Positions 18,401-28,353 of a stretch of 44,800 bases of DNA are shown here, piece after piece. The stretch lies in the NCBI GenBank assembly GCA_021775615.1, contig JAJFHL010000382.1, positions 1-44,800 on the forward strand, read 5' to 3'. A model generated the notes under the pieces. That model was given only the letters and a program-made list of their open reading frames with translations, made no database searches and was not told where the DNA came from. The stretch's first letter is position 1; every line of letters begins with the position of its first letter. Both the position numbers and the translations under genes were made by a program. The DNA comes from Hyphomicrobiales bacterium. GTDB lineage: Bacteria; Pseudomonadota; Alphaproteobacteria; Rhizobiales; JAJFHB01.

Positions 18401-19163
18401 GGTTGGCTTCGGAGCCCAGAACGAACCCTGCTTCTTCCAGGGCGGAGCGCTGTTTCTCAAGGCCGTCGAGCAGCGTCCGGATACGTTCTTCGTTGCCGCC
18501 GAAGGCACGCTCCAGGGCACTGATTTCCTTGTGCACGATGGTTTCGAGCTCGCCGGCGCGGGAAATTGCATGCTCGACGCCGCCGACCAACTGGCCAAGT
18601 TCACGGCGAACCGCCTGACCGATTGTGGCGAAACCTTCATTGGCGACATCTTCGGGCCGGATGAGGCGCAGGGCGGTCTGCACCAGCGCCTGCGAGACAT
18701 GGCGCATCTGTTGCGAGCGCCAGACCAGGTAACTGATCGACCAGACAAGGAGAACCGGCAGGATCGCCATGACGACGATGACCGCGATTTCCTGAATCGG
18801 AATTTGCGAAATGACCTGGCCGAAACTGCCAAGCCGTTCTGCTTCGGGTCCGTAGAGGCCGACCAGATAGGCCACATAGGCGATGAACCAGAGGACGGTT
18901 ACCAGAGATGCGAGAAAGAACGGCGCCGCGGAGGGCCGGCGCTTCAGGCCGGAAATCAAAGCCGCGGTTGATGGCTCGTTCTCATTGGCCGGGCGCGCAA
19001 TCGGTGCTTCCGGCGGGCGTCTTGCTGCTGAAGGGGGCTGCCGGCCATCTTCGGGCCGCACCGAACGGCTATGGGCACTTTCGGCGTTTGGGTCCTGTCG
19101 CTCAATCGCCTTGCTGGACGATTTTCTTGACGAGGACTTTCTAGACTCCAGTCTACTGGCCAT
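15447..19163 (-). CDS. giant two-TM coiled-coil protein, GPR/TipN-like polarity factor
   Basis: A 1238-residue protein. Residues 1-78 are basic and Ser/Pro-rich; two membrane helices follow at about 80-104 and 126-148, placing most of the protein in the cytoplasm. Residues 370-823 are built of 11-residue repeats, with an unbroken run of 35 from 439 to 823 and two ANAEL-type 7-residue inserts at 392-398 and 432-438. A Pro/Ala linker (about 1015-1070) precedes a conserved helical C-terminal domain (about 1080-1238: RYKKGERNVFTRRLYGL, then LMLAHASGR). This layout matches the apolipoprotein-like GPR protein of the growth pole in Agrobacterium and resembles Caulobacter TipN, only shorter than GPR. 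ATG 19163 is preferred (GGGAAG seven bases upstream) over GTG 19181. Often misannotated as kinesin-like. Confidence 0.8.
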   Translation of the reverse strand: MASRLESRKSSSRKSSSKAIERQDPNAESAHSRSVRPEDGRQPPSAARRPPEAPIARPANENEPSTAALISGLKRRPSAAPFFLASLVTVLWFIAYVAYLVGLYGPEAERLGSFGQVISQIPIQEIAVIVVMAILPVLLVWSISYLVWRSQQMRHVSQALVQTALRLIRPEDVANEGFATIGQAVRRELGQLVGGVEHAISRAGELETIVHKEISALERAFGGNEERIRTLLDGLEKQRSALEEAGFVLGSEANPLVNRLEQNTSTLQQIIDSASTTLHSLETGLKESTHELGGAIAEIAQQASGTSEQIAQQTGRLEQISNTVLQDMRKFNEQLSDQTESLTKTTQALENSSTEWAQEVERVSGNVSTQMRDTSTELSQLLRSSSGEFDDANAELVKNLDQTSEKITQRLRDTGTEFTSMLRGASGEFSEANAELARHLDRTTAKLTQQLRDVGGEMTELLQTSSGEVVYQMKEASHEVSTQVEKTGTELTQHVEISGGAVTEKLLSASSEFVQNLDRAREQVFEYLATASGEMTDRVEHTTSRVFAKLKEANAEMSERLEQTSSRLFARLDQASSEMNNRLENTSAQISDKLSTTSTEVFERIGEAGMEMSRQLTERSAEIVDRMSSTTGAITAQLSETGQQLFTQMESTSQHVATAMENTGAEILGRFDSTTAHIAQTLDQAGTQMFSQLDTTTQTLSERLDEASASLTGRLDSTSTKLADALEQTGSHLFTRLDDTAQTLSERLDQASSQVTGRLDSTNSQFVVNLEEAAVQLSTHLDDAADRIGKRLEQSSEHMSGWLENTSGKISERLDTVSHQLESSVEGVNKEMERVLLTREDTLNQLVERLAKKSEDVDSLMRSYVGLIEDSLSTAEQRANAVAGLLSENAVKTTEVLHTELERLEESAGSQVDDLSGRLRERYEEAMSAMRELFEGTSQTFNETASEMRTVTQDVTRELENARSEFKHAMFELPAETKDNADEMRKVVSDQISALNSLAEVVRHHGGTVDVSGPGISEKKAPAARKPAPAPAPRNPGGGTRRTQAQNAQPERAAPAQEKPEPKRRSPDNRETSSHTDKYSLPDLLKAANRGDDKTLPALSENVVEFKGPSNKRPGSPNIPRSALHIVESLNSLSVDLARALDPDNHAELWERYKKGERNVFTRRLYGLRSQKMFEDVVKRYRQEPEFRSDVDRYIKDFERLLDTVSENDRGNTNVDAYLASETGKLYLMLAHASGRVS
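16695..17849 (-). repeat. 35 tandem 11-residue (33-bp) coding repeats
   Basis: Within the coiled-coil gene, residues 439-823 divide without a gap into 35 units of 11 residues with the pattern [R/Q/H]-L-x-x-x-[S/T/A]-x-x-hydrophobic-x-x; for example RLDEASASLTG, RLDSTSTKLAD, RLDQASSQVTG. The DNA is correspondingly a degenerate 33-bp repeat. Hendecads pack as an almost straight or slightly right-handed coil, unlike heptads. Confidence 0.9.
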
Positions 19164-19508
19164 AATCACGCTTCCCGCCACTTACTGACAACACCACGCC
19201 ACCTACACGGCACACCCAATGCTACCAGTACCGCGAACCATTATCGATTCGCATCTACTCTTTCATTTATGCAGCAAAACCAACACGTTCGCCGTCCGTA
19301 TTCCCCAACTTGGTTAACCGCAAAAGCGGGTCTTTGCTTTGCTCACGCGAAATTGTGCCGACGAGCGACAGTAACTCACACGATTACAAACCAAGAATAA
19401 GGTCGAATTGAGTTGTTGGCCTCCTGCGCTTCCCCGGAGAGAAAGCGTGGGGAGAATACCCGATTTTTGCTTGCTGACCAACACCAACGAGTGATTTGAT
19501 AACATGTT
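19164..19508. other. 345-bp intergenic region, no gene seen
   Basis: Lies between the divergent coiled-coil gene and the small conserved hypothetical gene and must hold promoters for both. It is less GC-rich than its surroundings. I find no convincing coding frame, RNA gene or strong repeat in it. Confidence 0.6.
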
Positions 19509-19847
19509 ATGGCTAACTTGGTTAAAGTCGGCCGTGCCGACGGGCGAACCGAAACTCGCGGCCGAAAAGACGATGCGCAGCCCGCCACGGCGGCGCCGAC
19601 AATACCGCAGCGAAACTATCTCGAGCGCGGGTTGGGACAGCCGGGCGGCAAGCTCCCATTGTTTGACGAAAACGGCAGTTCTTTCAACCAGCGGACGATC
19701 CGCGCCTGCATTGAAAACGGCTGGGCGGAACCCTGGTTCGCGAACCCGCAAATCCCGGACTGGCAGGTGTGCAAGCTCACCGAACTCGGCATTGCGGTGC
19801 TGGCGGGTGATGCGGCGGAGACCAAGCCCGGCCCCTCCGAACCCTGA
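19509..19847 (+). CDS. conserved hypothetical protein, 112 residues
   Basis: A small soluble protein with a disordered basic N-terminus and a compact C-terminal part (about 35-100). It contains YLERGLGQPGGKLPLF and ENGWAEPWFANP, then a stretch ending VCKLTELGIAVL that looks like a winged-helix-type wing and last helix. I recall similar short proteins beside Hpt genes in alphaproteobacteria, but the function is unknown. The ATG at 19509 has no strong ribosome site. It precedes the Hpt gene by about 110 bp. The overlapping frame beginning at 19504 is part of the Hpt reading frame extended upstream and is not needed. Confidence 0.65.
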   Translation: MANLVKVGRADGRTETRGRKDDAQPATAAPTIPQRNYLERGLGQPGGKLPLFDENGSSFNQRTIRACIENGWAEPWFANPQIPDWQVCKLTELGIAVLAGDAAETKPGPSEP

Positions 19848-19956
19848 GCGCCCACCTGCCGGCAGTAACCCTTCTGAAACCCTGTCCATTAACCAGATGG
19901 TATCGCCGCTGCGCTACGCTGCATGCAGTGTTTCACTTGCAACCGCGAGCATCAAT

Positions 19957-20346
19957 ATGGCCAGGGTAAATCAAGCCGCCGCAACAAACGCGGCTCTCGA
20001 AGAGAGCGATCACGGGCGACCGGTAGACCTCGTGCATCTCGCCAAATACACCATGGGCAATCGGGAGCTGGAGCATGAAGTGCTGACGCTCTTCACCAAA
20101 CAGTCGCTTATCTATCTCGACCGTTTGCGTGACGCGGCCGACCAGCAGACCTGGCGCGAGGCGGCCCATACGCTGAAAGGTTCTGCCCGCGGCATTGGTG
20201 CGTGGCAGGTGGCCGACGTGGTGGCGTCGCTCGAACTCCATGCGGCGGACAAGGCGCAAAAGGAAAAGCAGCGTCTGGTGGAAAACCTCCGCGAAGTCGT
20301 CGGCGAAGCAAACGACTTTATCGACCAGCTTCTCGCCGACCAGTAA
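19957..20346 (+). CDS. Hpt-domain histidine phosphotransfer protein
   Basis: A 129-residue single-domain Hpt protein that relays phosphate between receiver domains. The phospho-accepting histidine is H71 in [16 protein letters not shown], the standard Hpt motif, within a four-helix bundle predicted from about residue 24 to the end. The ATG at 19957 is the likely start; the frame is open further upstream (another ATG at 19897) but those residues look non-coding, and neither start has a strong ribosome site. No kinase or response regulator is adjacent, so the partner is elsewhere. Confidence 0.85.
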   Translation: MARVNQAAATNAALEESDHGRPVDLVHLAKYTMGNRELEHEVLTLFTKQSLIYLDRLRDAADQQTWREAAHTLKGSARGIGAWQVADVVASLELHAADKAQKEKQRLVENLREVVGEANDFIDQLLADQ

Positions 20347-20485
20347 CGGCTCCCCGTTCCAGCCGAACCCGCGACGTTCCGGCGTTGCGTTGCACAGGTA
20401 TTTCGACTATAGCAGGCGCCGGTTCGTGATGGCCCGGCGCGCCGGGCCAGCGCGGACCCAATTCCTTGTTCGGGACGAAGGTCAC

Positions 20486-20806
20486 ATGGCCAAAATCACC
20501 TATATCGAGCACAGCGGCAAAGAGCACGTTGTCGACGCCAAGTCCGGCATGACGGTTATGGAAGGGGCGATCAAGAACATGATCCCCGGCATTGACGCGG
20601 AATGCGGCGGGGCCTGCGCGTGCGCCACCTGCCACGTCTATATTGACGAGGCATGGACCGAGATCGTTGGCAAGCCGGAAGAGATGGAAGAGGACATGCT
20701 CGATTTCGGGTTCGATGTTCGCGAGAACAGCCGTCTGTCCTGCCAGATCACCGTGACCGATGAACTGGACGGACTTGTGATCCGGCTTCCCGAGCAGCAG
20801 TTTTGA
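20486..20806 (+). CDS. adrenodoxin-type [2Fe-2S] ferredoxin
   Basis: A 106-residue ferredoxin. Cluster ligands are C40, C46 and C49 (C-x5-C-x2-C in [11 protein letters not shown]) and C86 in RLSCQI, the vertebrate/ISC-type spacing. An extra cysteine (C44) lies inside the loop. The ATG at 20486 gives the usual family length. It is followed 80 bp later by a ferredoxin-NADP reductase gene, so the two probably form an electron-transfer pair supplying a P450, a biosynthetic oxygenase or Fe-S assembly. Confidence 0.93.
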   Translation: MAKITYIEHSGKEHVVDAKSGMTVMEGAIKNMIPGIDAECGGACACATCHVYIDEAWTEIVGKPEEMEEDMLDFGFDVRENSRLSCQITVTDELDGLVIRLPEQQF

Positions 20807-20844
20807 ACAGCCGACGCGCGATGCGCTCCGGTTAAGGGCGCTAA

Positions 20845-22483
<1,639 letters not shown>

Positions 22484-22485
22484 GT

Positions 22486-23601
22486 TCAGGGCCTCAGGAA
22501 GTCTTCATACGTGAACAGGTTCTTCGGGCCCACAAGCTCCTGGTCGACAAACTCGGGGTGGATCAGTTGCACCTCCCAGTGCACCTCCAGTCCGTGGCTC
22601 GACGATATGCTCACCGGCGGATAGAGCAATTCAAACATGGGAGTGAAGCTGAACCGGTCGTCGAAATGGGCTCCGATCGGGGTGCGCGCGGGTATGTGGC
22701 CGACGGTCTTCTCAAACAGGACGACGCCGCGGATCGGCTCGGTGAAGGAGACCGTGCGCTGGTTGGTTCCAGAGCCGCGGACATACTGGCCGCATTCCAT
22801 GTTGCTCGCCACCACGCGCAGGGTGATGTTTTCAAGCGGCACCCGGGAACGCCCCGCGAACAGAGAGGAAGCAACGTATTCCTCGTCGGGGCGGATGGCC
22901 TTGCCCTGAAACTTGAAACGGAACTTCATGTACTTGCGAAGTTGGCTGCGCATGGCGAACCAGATCATGGCGCCGAGCGCACCGCTGCCCATCAACGCCT
23001 TCTGAAGCGGCGACTCGCCGTCGCCGTCGGAATCGTAGTGGTCGTAGAAGTAGACCAGATGGTTCGGCGAGAACTGGTCATGTGCGCCGATGGCGGTGTT
23101 GATGAGCATGACGAGGCCGCCGACTATGACCAGTGCCAGCGTGATCACCTGGGCCTGGAACGGAATGGCCTTGAGGTTTTTGAAGAAGAAGAAATCGTCC
23201 TTCGGTTCGACGACACCCTCCGCATCGTCATTGGCCGGCGGCTTCAGGCCGAGTTCCATTTCCTGTTCGGCGGAGACCTTTGAATCGAACAACATGGCAT
23301 CGTCGATGATCACCCGTGTGTGAATCTCGATGTCGATCATGTTGCCGAAATAGGAGTAGGCGAGAACCTCGTCTCGGGGGATCCTGATTTCGTGATAGGG
23401 CGCGGAAATCCGAAACGTCTCTTCATGGAGCACGGATTCGCTGTCGACGCCGCGGGAATCATGCACTTTCACGACGGCCAGGAGACGAAAGGTTGCGGAA
23501 TGGTCCCTGTGTTTTTGATCGTGTATGCGGATGCTGCAGATGATATCGCCACTGTCGCGGTCGCCGTCACGCTCAAGTGTAATGCTGGCTGCCTCAGCCA
23601 T
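22486..23601 (-). CDS. unrecognised two-TM protein between multicopper oxidase and NTPase
   Basis: A 371-residue protein of unknown family. Residues 1-115 look beta-rich and soluble. Two membrane helices (about 148-172 and 199-217) enclose a short loop with the acidic DSDGDGE motif (190-196), which would face the periplasm if both ends are cytoplasmic. Residues 225-371 form a second soluble, beta-rich domain ending NLFTYEDF. There is no signal peptide. The ATG at 23601 follows GGGGAGGAC. It begins 39 bp after the multicopper oxidase stop and is coupled to the P-loop gene, so the three are very probably one transcript. Confidence 0.75.
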   Translation of the reverse strand: MAEAASITLERDGDRDSGDIICSIRIHDQKHRDHSATFRLLAVVKVHDSRGVDSESVLHEETFRISAPYHEIRIPRDEVLAYSYFGNMIDIEIHTRVIIDDAMLFDSKVSAEQEMELGLKPPANDDAEGVVEPKDDFFFFKNLKAIPFQAQVITLALVIVGGLVMLINTAIGAHDQFSPNHLVYFYDHYDSDGDGESPLQKALMGSGALGAMIWFAMRSQLRKYMKFRFKFQGKAIRPDEEYVASSLFAGRSRVPLENITLRVVASNMECGQYVRGSGTNQRTVSFTEPIRGVVLFEKTVGHIPARTPIGAHFDDRFSFTPMFELLYPPVSISSSHGLEVHWEVQLIHPEFVDQELVGPKNLFTYEDFLRP

Positions 23602-23640
23602 GTTGTCCTCCCCTCAGTCCCCGTGTCGTCTGCCGTTGTT

Positions 23641-25092
23641 TCAGGCCACTTCAAACCATGTCGCCATGCCGCTCGCCTGGTGTTCGAGCATGTGACAGTG
23701 GATCATCCATTTGCCGGGATTGTCCGCAACGAAGGCGACTTCCGACAGTTCATCGGCCTGCAGCAGGATTGTGTCCTGCAGGGCGTCCGCCCGGTCGGTG
23801 GTGACCGGCCTGGCGCCTGCATCGGCGCTTGCGCGGCGGGACAGTTCGACAAAGTGATGGCCGTGCAGGTGAATGTTGTGCCGCCAGCCGGTGTCGTTGC
23901 GCAGCTTCAGCCGCACCGTGGTGCCGCGCGCGGCCGTAAACAGGGGTTTGGCCGACATGCCGGCAATGCCGTTGAAGGCCCAGGCCTGGCTGTGTTCAAG
24001 GGCAAGCGTGCGCCCGTCCAGGGTTTCGCCCTTGTAGACGGCCGACTGCAAGAACCGCATGGCGCCGCCGGTCATCGTGAGGTTCACATCTTGCGTGTTG
24101 CCGGCGACCGGCAACTCGACCGTGCTTGCCGGCAGGGCGGCGGGCGTGGCGAAGGCCCTCGGCGGCCGCGGCGTCTTGCGAGACAGCACCAGATAACCGG
24201 CAACCAGGCGATCGCCGGTGCTCAGTTCCACGATGGGGATTTCATCGCCCGACGTGCCGGCGACATCGACCAGGAGATCGGTGCGTTGTCCGGGCGAAAG
24301 TTCGACGCCGCTCGAGCCGACGAGATAGGGGGCGACGGGCTGTCCATCGTGGGAGACGACCCAAGGCCGCAAGCCTGGAACGGCAAACTGCATCACACGG
24401 GCATTCGCCGTATTGATCAGCCGCAGGCGCACCCGTTCTCCGGGCGTCACTTCAAAGCGCTCATAGGCCTTTGCATTGACCGTCAGGATGTTGCCGAGAC
24501 GCCCCGCGTGGGCCCAGTCATGCAGGTTGCCAAGACTTTCCGCGTCGAAGGCGCCATCTTCTCCGAGACGCCAGTCGTCGGCCACGAGAACAAAGTCCCG
24601 GTCGATGTCGGGCGCGCTGTCTTCCTCAACGACAAGGGCGCCGTAGAGGCCGCGCGCGACCTGCTCCCATGAGCGGATATGGGGGTGATACCAGAAGGTG
24701 CCGGCGTCGGGCGGTGTGAACCGGTAAGTGAATGTCTCTCCCGGCGCGATGGGGTCCTGCGTCAGGCCCGGCACCCCGTCCATGCTGTTTTCGATGCGCA
24801 GGCCATGCCAGTGAACCGAGCTTGGTTGTTCCAGCGCGTTTGTGACGGCCACGGTCAGCGGCTGGCCCTGTCTGGCGCGCAACACCGGACCGGGCACCTG
24901 ACCGTCGAAGCCCCAAATGCCGGTCTGCAGGCTGTCGTCTTCGAGCAGTCGGGCGGTGCCCGGCCTGATCTCAAGGGCATAGGCGTGTTCTGCGGAGGCG
25001 GCGGCATCCCATCGCGCGCCCACCATGACCGCCGACGCGGCTGCGCCCAGCACAAAGCTGCGACGATTGAGTATCAATCCGCCTGTCACCAT
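23641..25092 (-). CDS. Tat-exported multicopper oxidase
   Basis: A 483-residue three-cupredoxin oxidase. The N-terminus has a twin-arginine signal (NRRSFVLGAAASAVMVG), so it is folded in the cytoplasm and exported. Copper motifs are complete: HWHG (94-97), WYHPH (134-138), HLHGHHF, and HCHMLEHQASGM (465-476) with the type-1 cysteine C466, H471 and axial M476. Candidate substrates include Cu(I), Mn(II) or phenolics; the met-rich loop of CueO-type cuprous oxidases is not obvious. ATG 25092 is chosen because it puts the signal at the front; the frame extends to 25194. It heads the operon with the two-TM and P-loop genes. Confidence 0.92.
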   Translation of the reverse strand: MVTGGLILNRRSFVLGAAASAVMVGARWDAAASAEHAYALEIRPGTARLLEDDSLQTGIWGFDGQVPGPVLRARQGQPLTVAVTNALEQPSSVHWHGLRIENSMDGVPGLTQDPIAPGETFTYRFTPPDAGTFWYHPHIRSWEQVARGLYGALVVEEDSAPDIDRDFVLVADDWRLGEDGAFDAESLGNLHDWAHAGRLGNILTVNAKAYERFEVTPGERVRLRLINTANARVMQFAVPGLRPWVVSHDGQPVAPYLVGSSGVELSPGQRTDLLVDVAGTSGDEIPIVELSTGDRLVAGYLVLSRKTPRPPRAFATPAALPASTVELPVAGNTQDVNLTMTGGAMRFLQSAVYKGETLDGRTLALEHSQAWAFNGIAGMSAKPLFTAARGTTVRLKLRNDTGWRHNIHLHGHHFVELSRRASADAGARPVTTDRADALQDTILLQADELSEVAFVADNPGKWMIHCHMLEHQASGMATWFEVA

Positions 25093-25376
25093 GGCTTGCG
25101 CATCCCTGTTCGTAATCCGACGGTCGACTTGGACCACATCATAAACCGCTCTGACGGTGGCGTAACAGAGAAAGCCGCGATGCAGCAACATCACTCAACA
25201 CAATGTGGAAGAGGTGCCAGGGAGGTTGTAGTATCAGGCGTGACATGGCCGCGCTGATTCCGCGGGCGAGAGTCCTAAGGTATCAAGACCACTATGCGTA
25301 GCCTTTCCGCCGTAGTGCCGCATCCGGCAACGCCGATCGAGAACTGTTCCTTGCCGCCGGGCCGGTGGTGATCGCC

Positions 25377-26129
25377 ATGTCCTCCATATGGACTGTCGAG
25401 GTCATCGGCCTTGTCACACTCACCTTTCTGGTCGCCGGCTTTGTCAAGGGCGCGGTGGGGCTCGGCATACCGGTCGTGGCGCTGGCGTTCATGGCGCCGC
25501 TGCTGGGACTCAAGTTTGCGATGGCGGTCATTATCGTTCCATGCATTGTCGCCAATGTGTGGCAGGGGCTGGTGGGTGGGCATTTCCGCGACATCATGCG
25601 CAGGCTGTGGACCTATCTGGCGGCGGGCTGCGTTGGCACCTGGATTGGCGTCGGTGTTCTGGCGGGTACGTCCGGAGACCTGCTGCTCGGGCTTCTGGGC
25701 GTGGTCCTGTGCGTCTATTCGACGGTAAGCCTGCTGCGTCCGCAAATCCCGCCGCCCGGAGAGCATGAGGCGCTCTATTCGCCCGTGGTGGGTGTTGTTG
25801 CCGGAGCGATGTTCGGCATGACAGGAACCTTTATCGTTCCGGGCATCTTGTATCTCCAGGCCCTCGGATTTGGCCGCGATGCGCTGGTGCAGGCCATGGG
25901 TGTCACTTTTGCGACCATAACGGTGGCGCTGGCTGTTTCCTTCACAAGCCGCAATCTCTTTCCGGCAGACATTGCGCTGCTCTCCGCCTATGCAGTTGCG
26001 CCGACCGGCGCCGGCTGGCTGCTTGGATGGCGTTATCGCGCGGGGATTTCCGAAGCGCAGTTCCGCAAACTGTTCTTTTCCGCGCTGGTCGTCGTCGGCA
26101 TCTACATGATGATCCAGGCGGTCGTCTGA
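25377..26129 (+). CDS. TauE/SafE-family membrane transporter
   Basis: A 250-residue protein with about eight membrane helices. The GFVKGAVGLGIPVV repeat near the N-terminus and FGMTGTFIVPGI in the second half are the paired family motifs. Members export sulfite, sulfoacetate or other organic anions, or import small sulfur compounds; the substrate here is not known. ATG 25377 is chosen, four codons after an in-frame GTG, with GGTGG upstream. It ends 12 bp before the stop of the convergent MttB-like gene. Confidence 0.9.
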   Translation: MSSIWTVEVIGLVTLTFLVAGFVKGAVGLGIPVVALAFMAPLLGLKFAMAVIIVPCIVANVWQGLVGGHFRDIMRRLWTYLAAGCVGTWIGVGVLAGTSGDLLLGLLGVVLCVYSTVSLLRPQIPPPGEHEALYSPVVGVVAGAMFGMTGTFIVPGILYLQALGFGRDALVQAMGVTFATITVALAVSFTSRNLFPADIALLSAYAVAPTGAGWLLGWRYRAGISEAQFRKLFFSALVVVGIYMMIQAVV

Positions 26130-26141
26130 CGCGGTGTCAAA

Positions 26142-27674
26142 TCAGTACCAGGCGTCGGGAAGTTCGGACTTGCGGCGGGCCACGAAGTCTTTCAGTGCGT
26201 CGTCCGTTGCCGGATCGATCGGCGGGGCTTCATAGTCCTGCAGCAATTGGGTCCAGCGCTCATAAGCCCTTTGCTGCATGTCACGGGCGCCGCGTTCCTC
26301 CCAGCTTTCGACATTTTCGCTGTCGGAAAGGGCCGGTTCGTAGAACGCGGTCTGGTAGTTGCGCATGGTGTGGCCGCAGCCGAGGAAATGGCCTGCCGGC
26401 TCGACCTCGTCATAGGCGTCCCGCGCGAGCGCATTGTCGTCGATCGGCATACCGGAGAGCAGCACCTGATAGGCGCCGAGACGGTCCGCATCGATGACCA
26501 GTTTCTCGTAACCGGTGCAGAGCCCGCCTTCGAGCCAGCCGGCTGAATGGAGCACGAAGTTGGCGCCGGCAAGCGCGGTGGAATGCATCGAATCTGCACT
26601 TTCGGCCGCCGCCTGGGCATCGGCAATCTTGGAGGCGGTCAAAGCGCCGCCGCAGCGCAGGGGCAGCCCGAGCCGCCGCGCCAACTGGCCGACGATGTAG
26701 TTGGACATGACCGGTTCAGGCATGCCGAAAGTGGGGGCGCCTGATTTGAGGCTCATTGACGACAGGAAATTGCCGAGAACGAACGGGGCGCCGGGGCGGA
26801 CAAGCTGGCTGTAGGCGCAGCACATCATCGCCTCGGCCAGGGCCTGGGCGATCGATGCCGCTGTCGACACCGGGCCCATGGCGCCGGAAAGAATGAAGGG
26901 CACGACAACAATGCCCTGGCCGGCTCCGCAATAGATTTCGATCGCTTCGGTCACAACCTTGTCGACAAGCAAGGGCGAGTTGGTGTTGACGTTGCCCATG
27001 ATGACGCAACTGCCGTTGAAGGTTTCCTCGCCATGCAGCAGGCGCGCCATGGCGAGGGAATCCTCCGCCCGGCTCTTTTCGGTGATGGCGCCGAGATGCG
27101 GTTTGTCGGTGCAGCTCATGTGGATGTAGAGCATGTCGAGATGGCGCTTCGATACCGGCACATCGCAGGGCTCGCAGGTGACGAACCCGCTGTGGTGCAG
27201 CGAGGGGAGCATCTGGGTCAGCTTGACGAGTTTCTCCAAGTCCTCGATCGCGCCGTAGCGGCGGCCGCCTTCGAGGTCGCGCACGAAGGGAGAGCCGTAA
27301 ACAGGCGCGAACACCTGATTGGCGCCGCCGATGCGGACCGAGCGTTCGCGATTGCGGGCGACCTGGGCAAATTCGGGCGGAGCCGTCTTGCACAGGTCCC
27401 GGATCATGCCCTTTGGCGCGCGCACCCGCGTTTCGTCGACATCCGCCCCGGCCTGCTTCCAAAGCTCGAGCGCATGGGGGTTTTCACGAAATTCCAGTCC
27501 GATCTCCTCAATCAGCCAATCGGCCTGGTCCTCAAGTTTGGCGAGGCCTTCCTCGTTGAGAAACTCGAAATAGGGAATCTGCCGTTTGACATATGCAGGA
27601 GCAACGGCGGCGGGACGGGTCCGTTCGCCTGAACCTGGCCGGCGTGATCTGCGCGTGCGTCTTTGATCGTTCAT
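26142..27674 (-). CDS. MttB-family (trimethylamine methyltransferase-like) protein, non-pyrrolysine
   Basis: A 510-residue member of the MttB superfamily, TIM-barrel enzymes that move a methyl group from a quaternary or tertiary amine to a corrinoid protein. Visible landmarks include IPYFEFLNEEGL near the N-terminus, a Gly/Asn-rich strand MGNVNTNSPL, and TLMHSTALAGANF-like helix (SMHSTALAGANF). The reading frame crosses the region without an amber codon, so it is of the MtgB type that lacks pyrrolysine; glycine betaine, proline betaine or carnitine are likely substrates. The first ATG with a ribosome site is 27674 (GGGAG nine bases upstream). No corrinoid protein gene is adjacent. About 160 bp upstream lies a strong terminator-like structure on the same strand. 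Confidence 0.9.
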   Translation of the reverse strand: MNDQRRTRRSRRPGSGERTRPAAVAPAYVKRQIPYFEFLNEEGLAKLEDQADWLIEEIGLEFRENPHALELWKQAGADVDETRVRAPKGMIRDLCKTAPPEFAQVARNRERSVRIGGANQVFAPVYGSPFVRDLEGGRRYGAIEDLEKLVKLTQMLPSLHHSGFVTCEPCDVPVSKRHLDMLYIHMSCTDKPHLGAITEKSRAEDSLAMARLLHGEETFNGSCVIMGNVNTNSPLLVDKVVTEAIEIYCGAGQGIVVVPFILSGAMGPVSTAASIAQALAEAMMCCAYSQLVRPGAPFVLGNFLSSMSLKSGAPTFGMPEPVMSNYIVGQLARRLGLPLRCGGALTASKIADAQAAAESADSMHSTALAGANFVLHSAGWLEGGLCTGYEKLVIDADRLGAYQVLLSGMPIDDNALARDAYDEVEPAGHFLGCGHTMRNYQTAFYEPALSDSENVESWEERGARDMQQRAYERWTQLLQDYEAPPIDPATDDALKDFVARRKSELPDAWY

Positions 27675-27842
27675 TCCGAAATGCTCCCAGGGAACGATAT
27701 CCCACGCACGGTATGGCACTTCCGCCGAAGTGTGACCGTCAAAAAAGCTGATCCGCCGCATGAGCTGCGTTCATGCGTATGGAATGGCCTGATTTGCAGA
27801 AGGGACGGGCGGCGCGCGAATGGTGCGACGGAACATGTGCCC

Positions 27843-27879
27843 AAAAAGGAAAATGCGGAGCCGCCGAAGCTGCTCCGCA
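27843..27879 (-). terminator. strong intrinsic terminator on the minus strand
   Basis: Stem TGCGGAGC / GCTCCGCA (8 bp, 10-base loop) at 27879-27854, followed on the minus strand by TTTTCCTTTTT. No gene ends just upstream of it on that strand, so it terminates either an unannotated RNA or a leader of the MttB-like gene, whose start is about 170 bases further on. Confidence 0.75.
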
Positions 27880-28060
27880 CTTTCTCATGTGTTCCCCGAT
27901 TTCGCTGTCATGTTCCGAAGAACACTCCCGCGCCACCGGCGATCTCATGAAGCAATCTCCAAACCGTTGCCGGCTCTTCGACCACCCAGACAAAACCCGA
28001 AGGTCCTGTCTTTCGGACGTCCGGTCCCGAAGGACCCTGGCCCTAATGCTGATTTAACGG
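27843..28060 (-). ncRNA. candidate structured leader RNA or small RNA upstream of the MttB-like gene
   Basis: Read on the minus strand, three hairpins capped by TTCG loops occur in order: GGTCC-TTCG-GGACC (28036-28023), TGTTC-TTCG-GAACA (27924-27911) and the terminator stem at 27879-27854. The GTGTTC of the second hairpin can pair instead with GAACAC a little downstream, giving two exclusive folds before the terminator. That is the layout of an attenuator or riboswitch, but the sequence matches no class I know (not glycine, cobalamin or SAM). The 5' end is arbitrary; a separate sRNA is equally possible. Confidence 0.35.
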
Positions 28061-28344
28061 ATGACCGCCGTTTACAACATCATCGGTTTGGCTACCGCCG
28101 ATGTCGCAACACCCCGAAGGACATCATGACACCGACATTCACCAGCCCCCTTGGCGATTGCTGGCCCTGTCGCCATCCGAAACCTGAAGCTTGCGCTCCC
28201 GACCCCAGTCGGCGCCCGGATCCAGCTCCGGGGCAGCACGGCAACCCATCTGCATTGTCTTGATCCGCCAGTTCCAAGACCCATCCGGACCGTGCAATTG
28301 GAGTGTGCTTCACTCGCGGTTTCGTGTCATCCGGTGATTCGCGG

Positions 28345-28353
28345 TTATCCACA
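28345..28353 (+). promoter_or_regulatory. perfect DnaA-box sequence
   Basis: The 9-mer TTATCCACA matches the high-affinity DnaA box exactly, and a weaker copy (GTGTCCACA) starts 11 bases later. It lies 70-80 bp upstream of the dioxygenase start. There are no origin genes nearby, so it may be a DnaA titration or regulatory site, or chance. Confidence 0.35.

Noticed and set aside
19504-19956. Upstream extension of the Hpt reading frame to 280 residues
   Set aside because: The extra residues are low-quality and overlap the better small gene at 19509; the Hpt domain is complete from 19957.
26142-27674. Pyrrolysine (amber) readthrough in the MttB-like gene
   Set aside because: The frame contains no internal stop codon.
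27843-28060. Glycine, cobalamin or SAM riboswitch
   Set aside because: I compared the conserved cores from memory and none fits; the hairpin order also differs.
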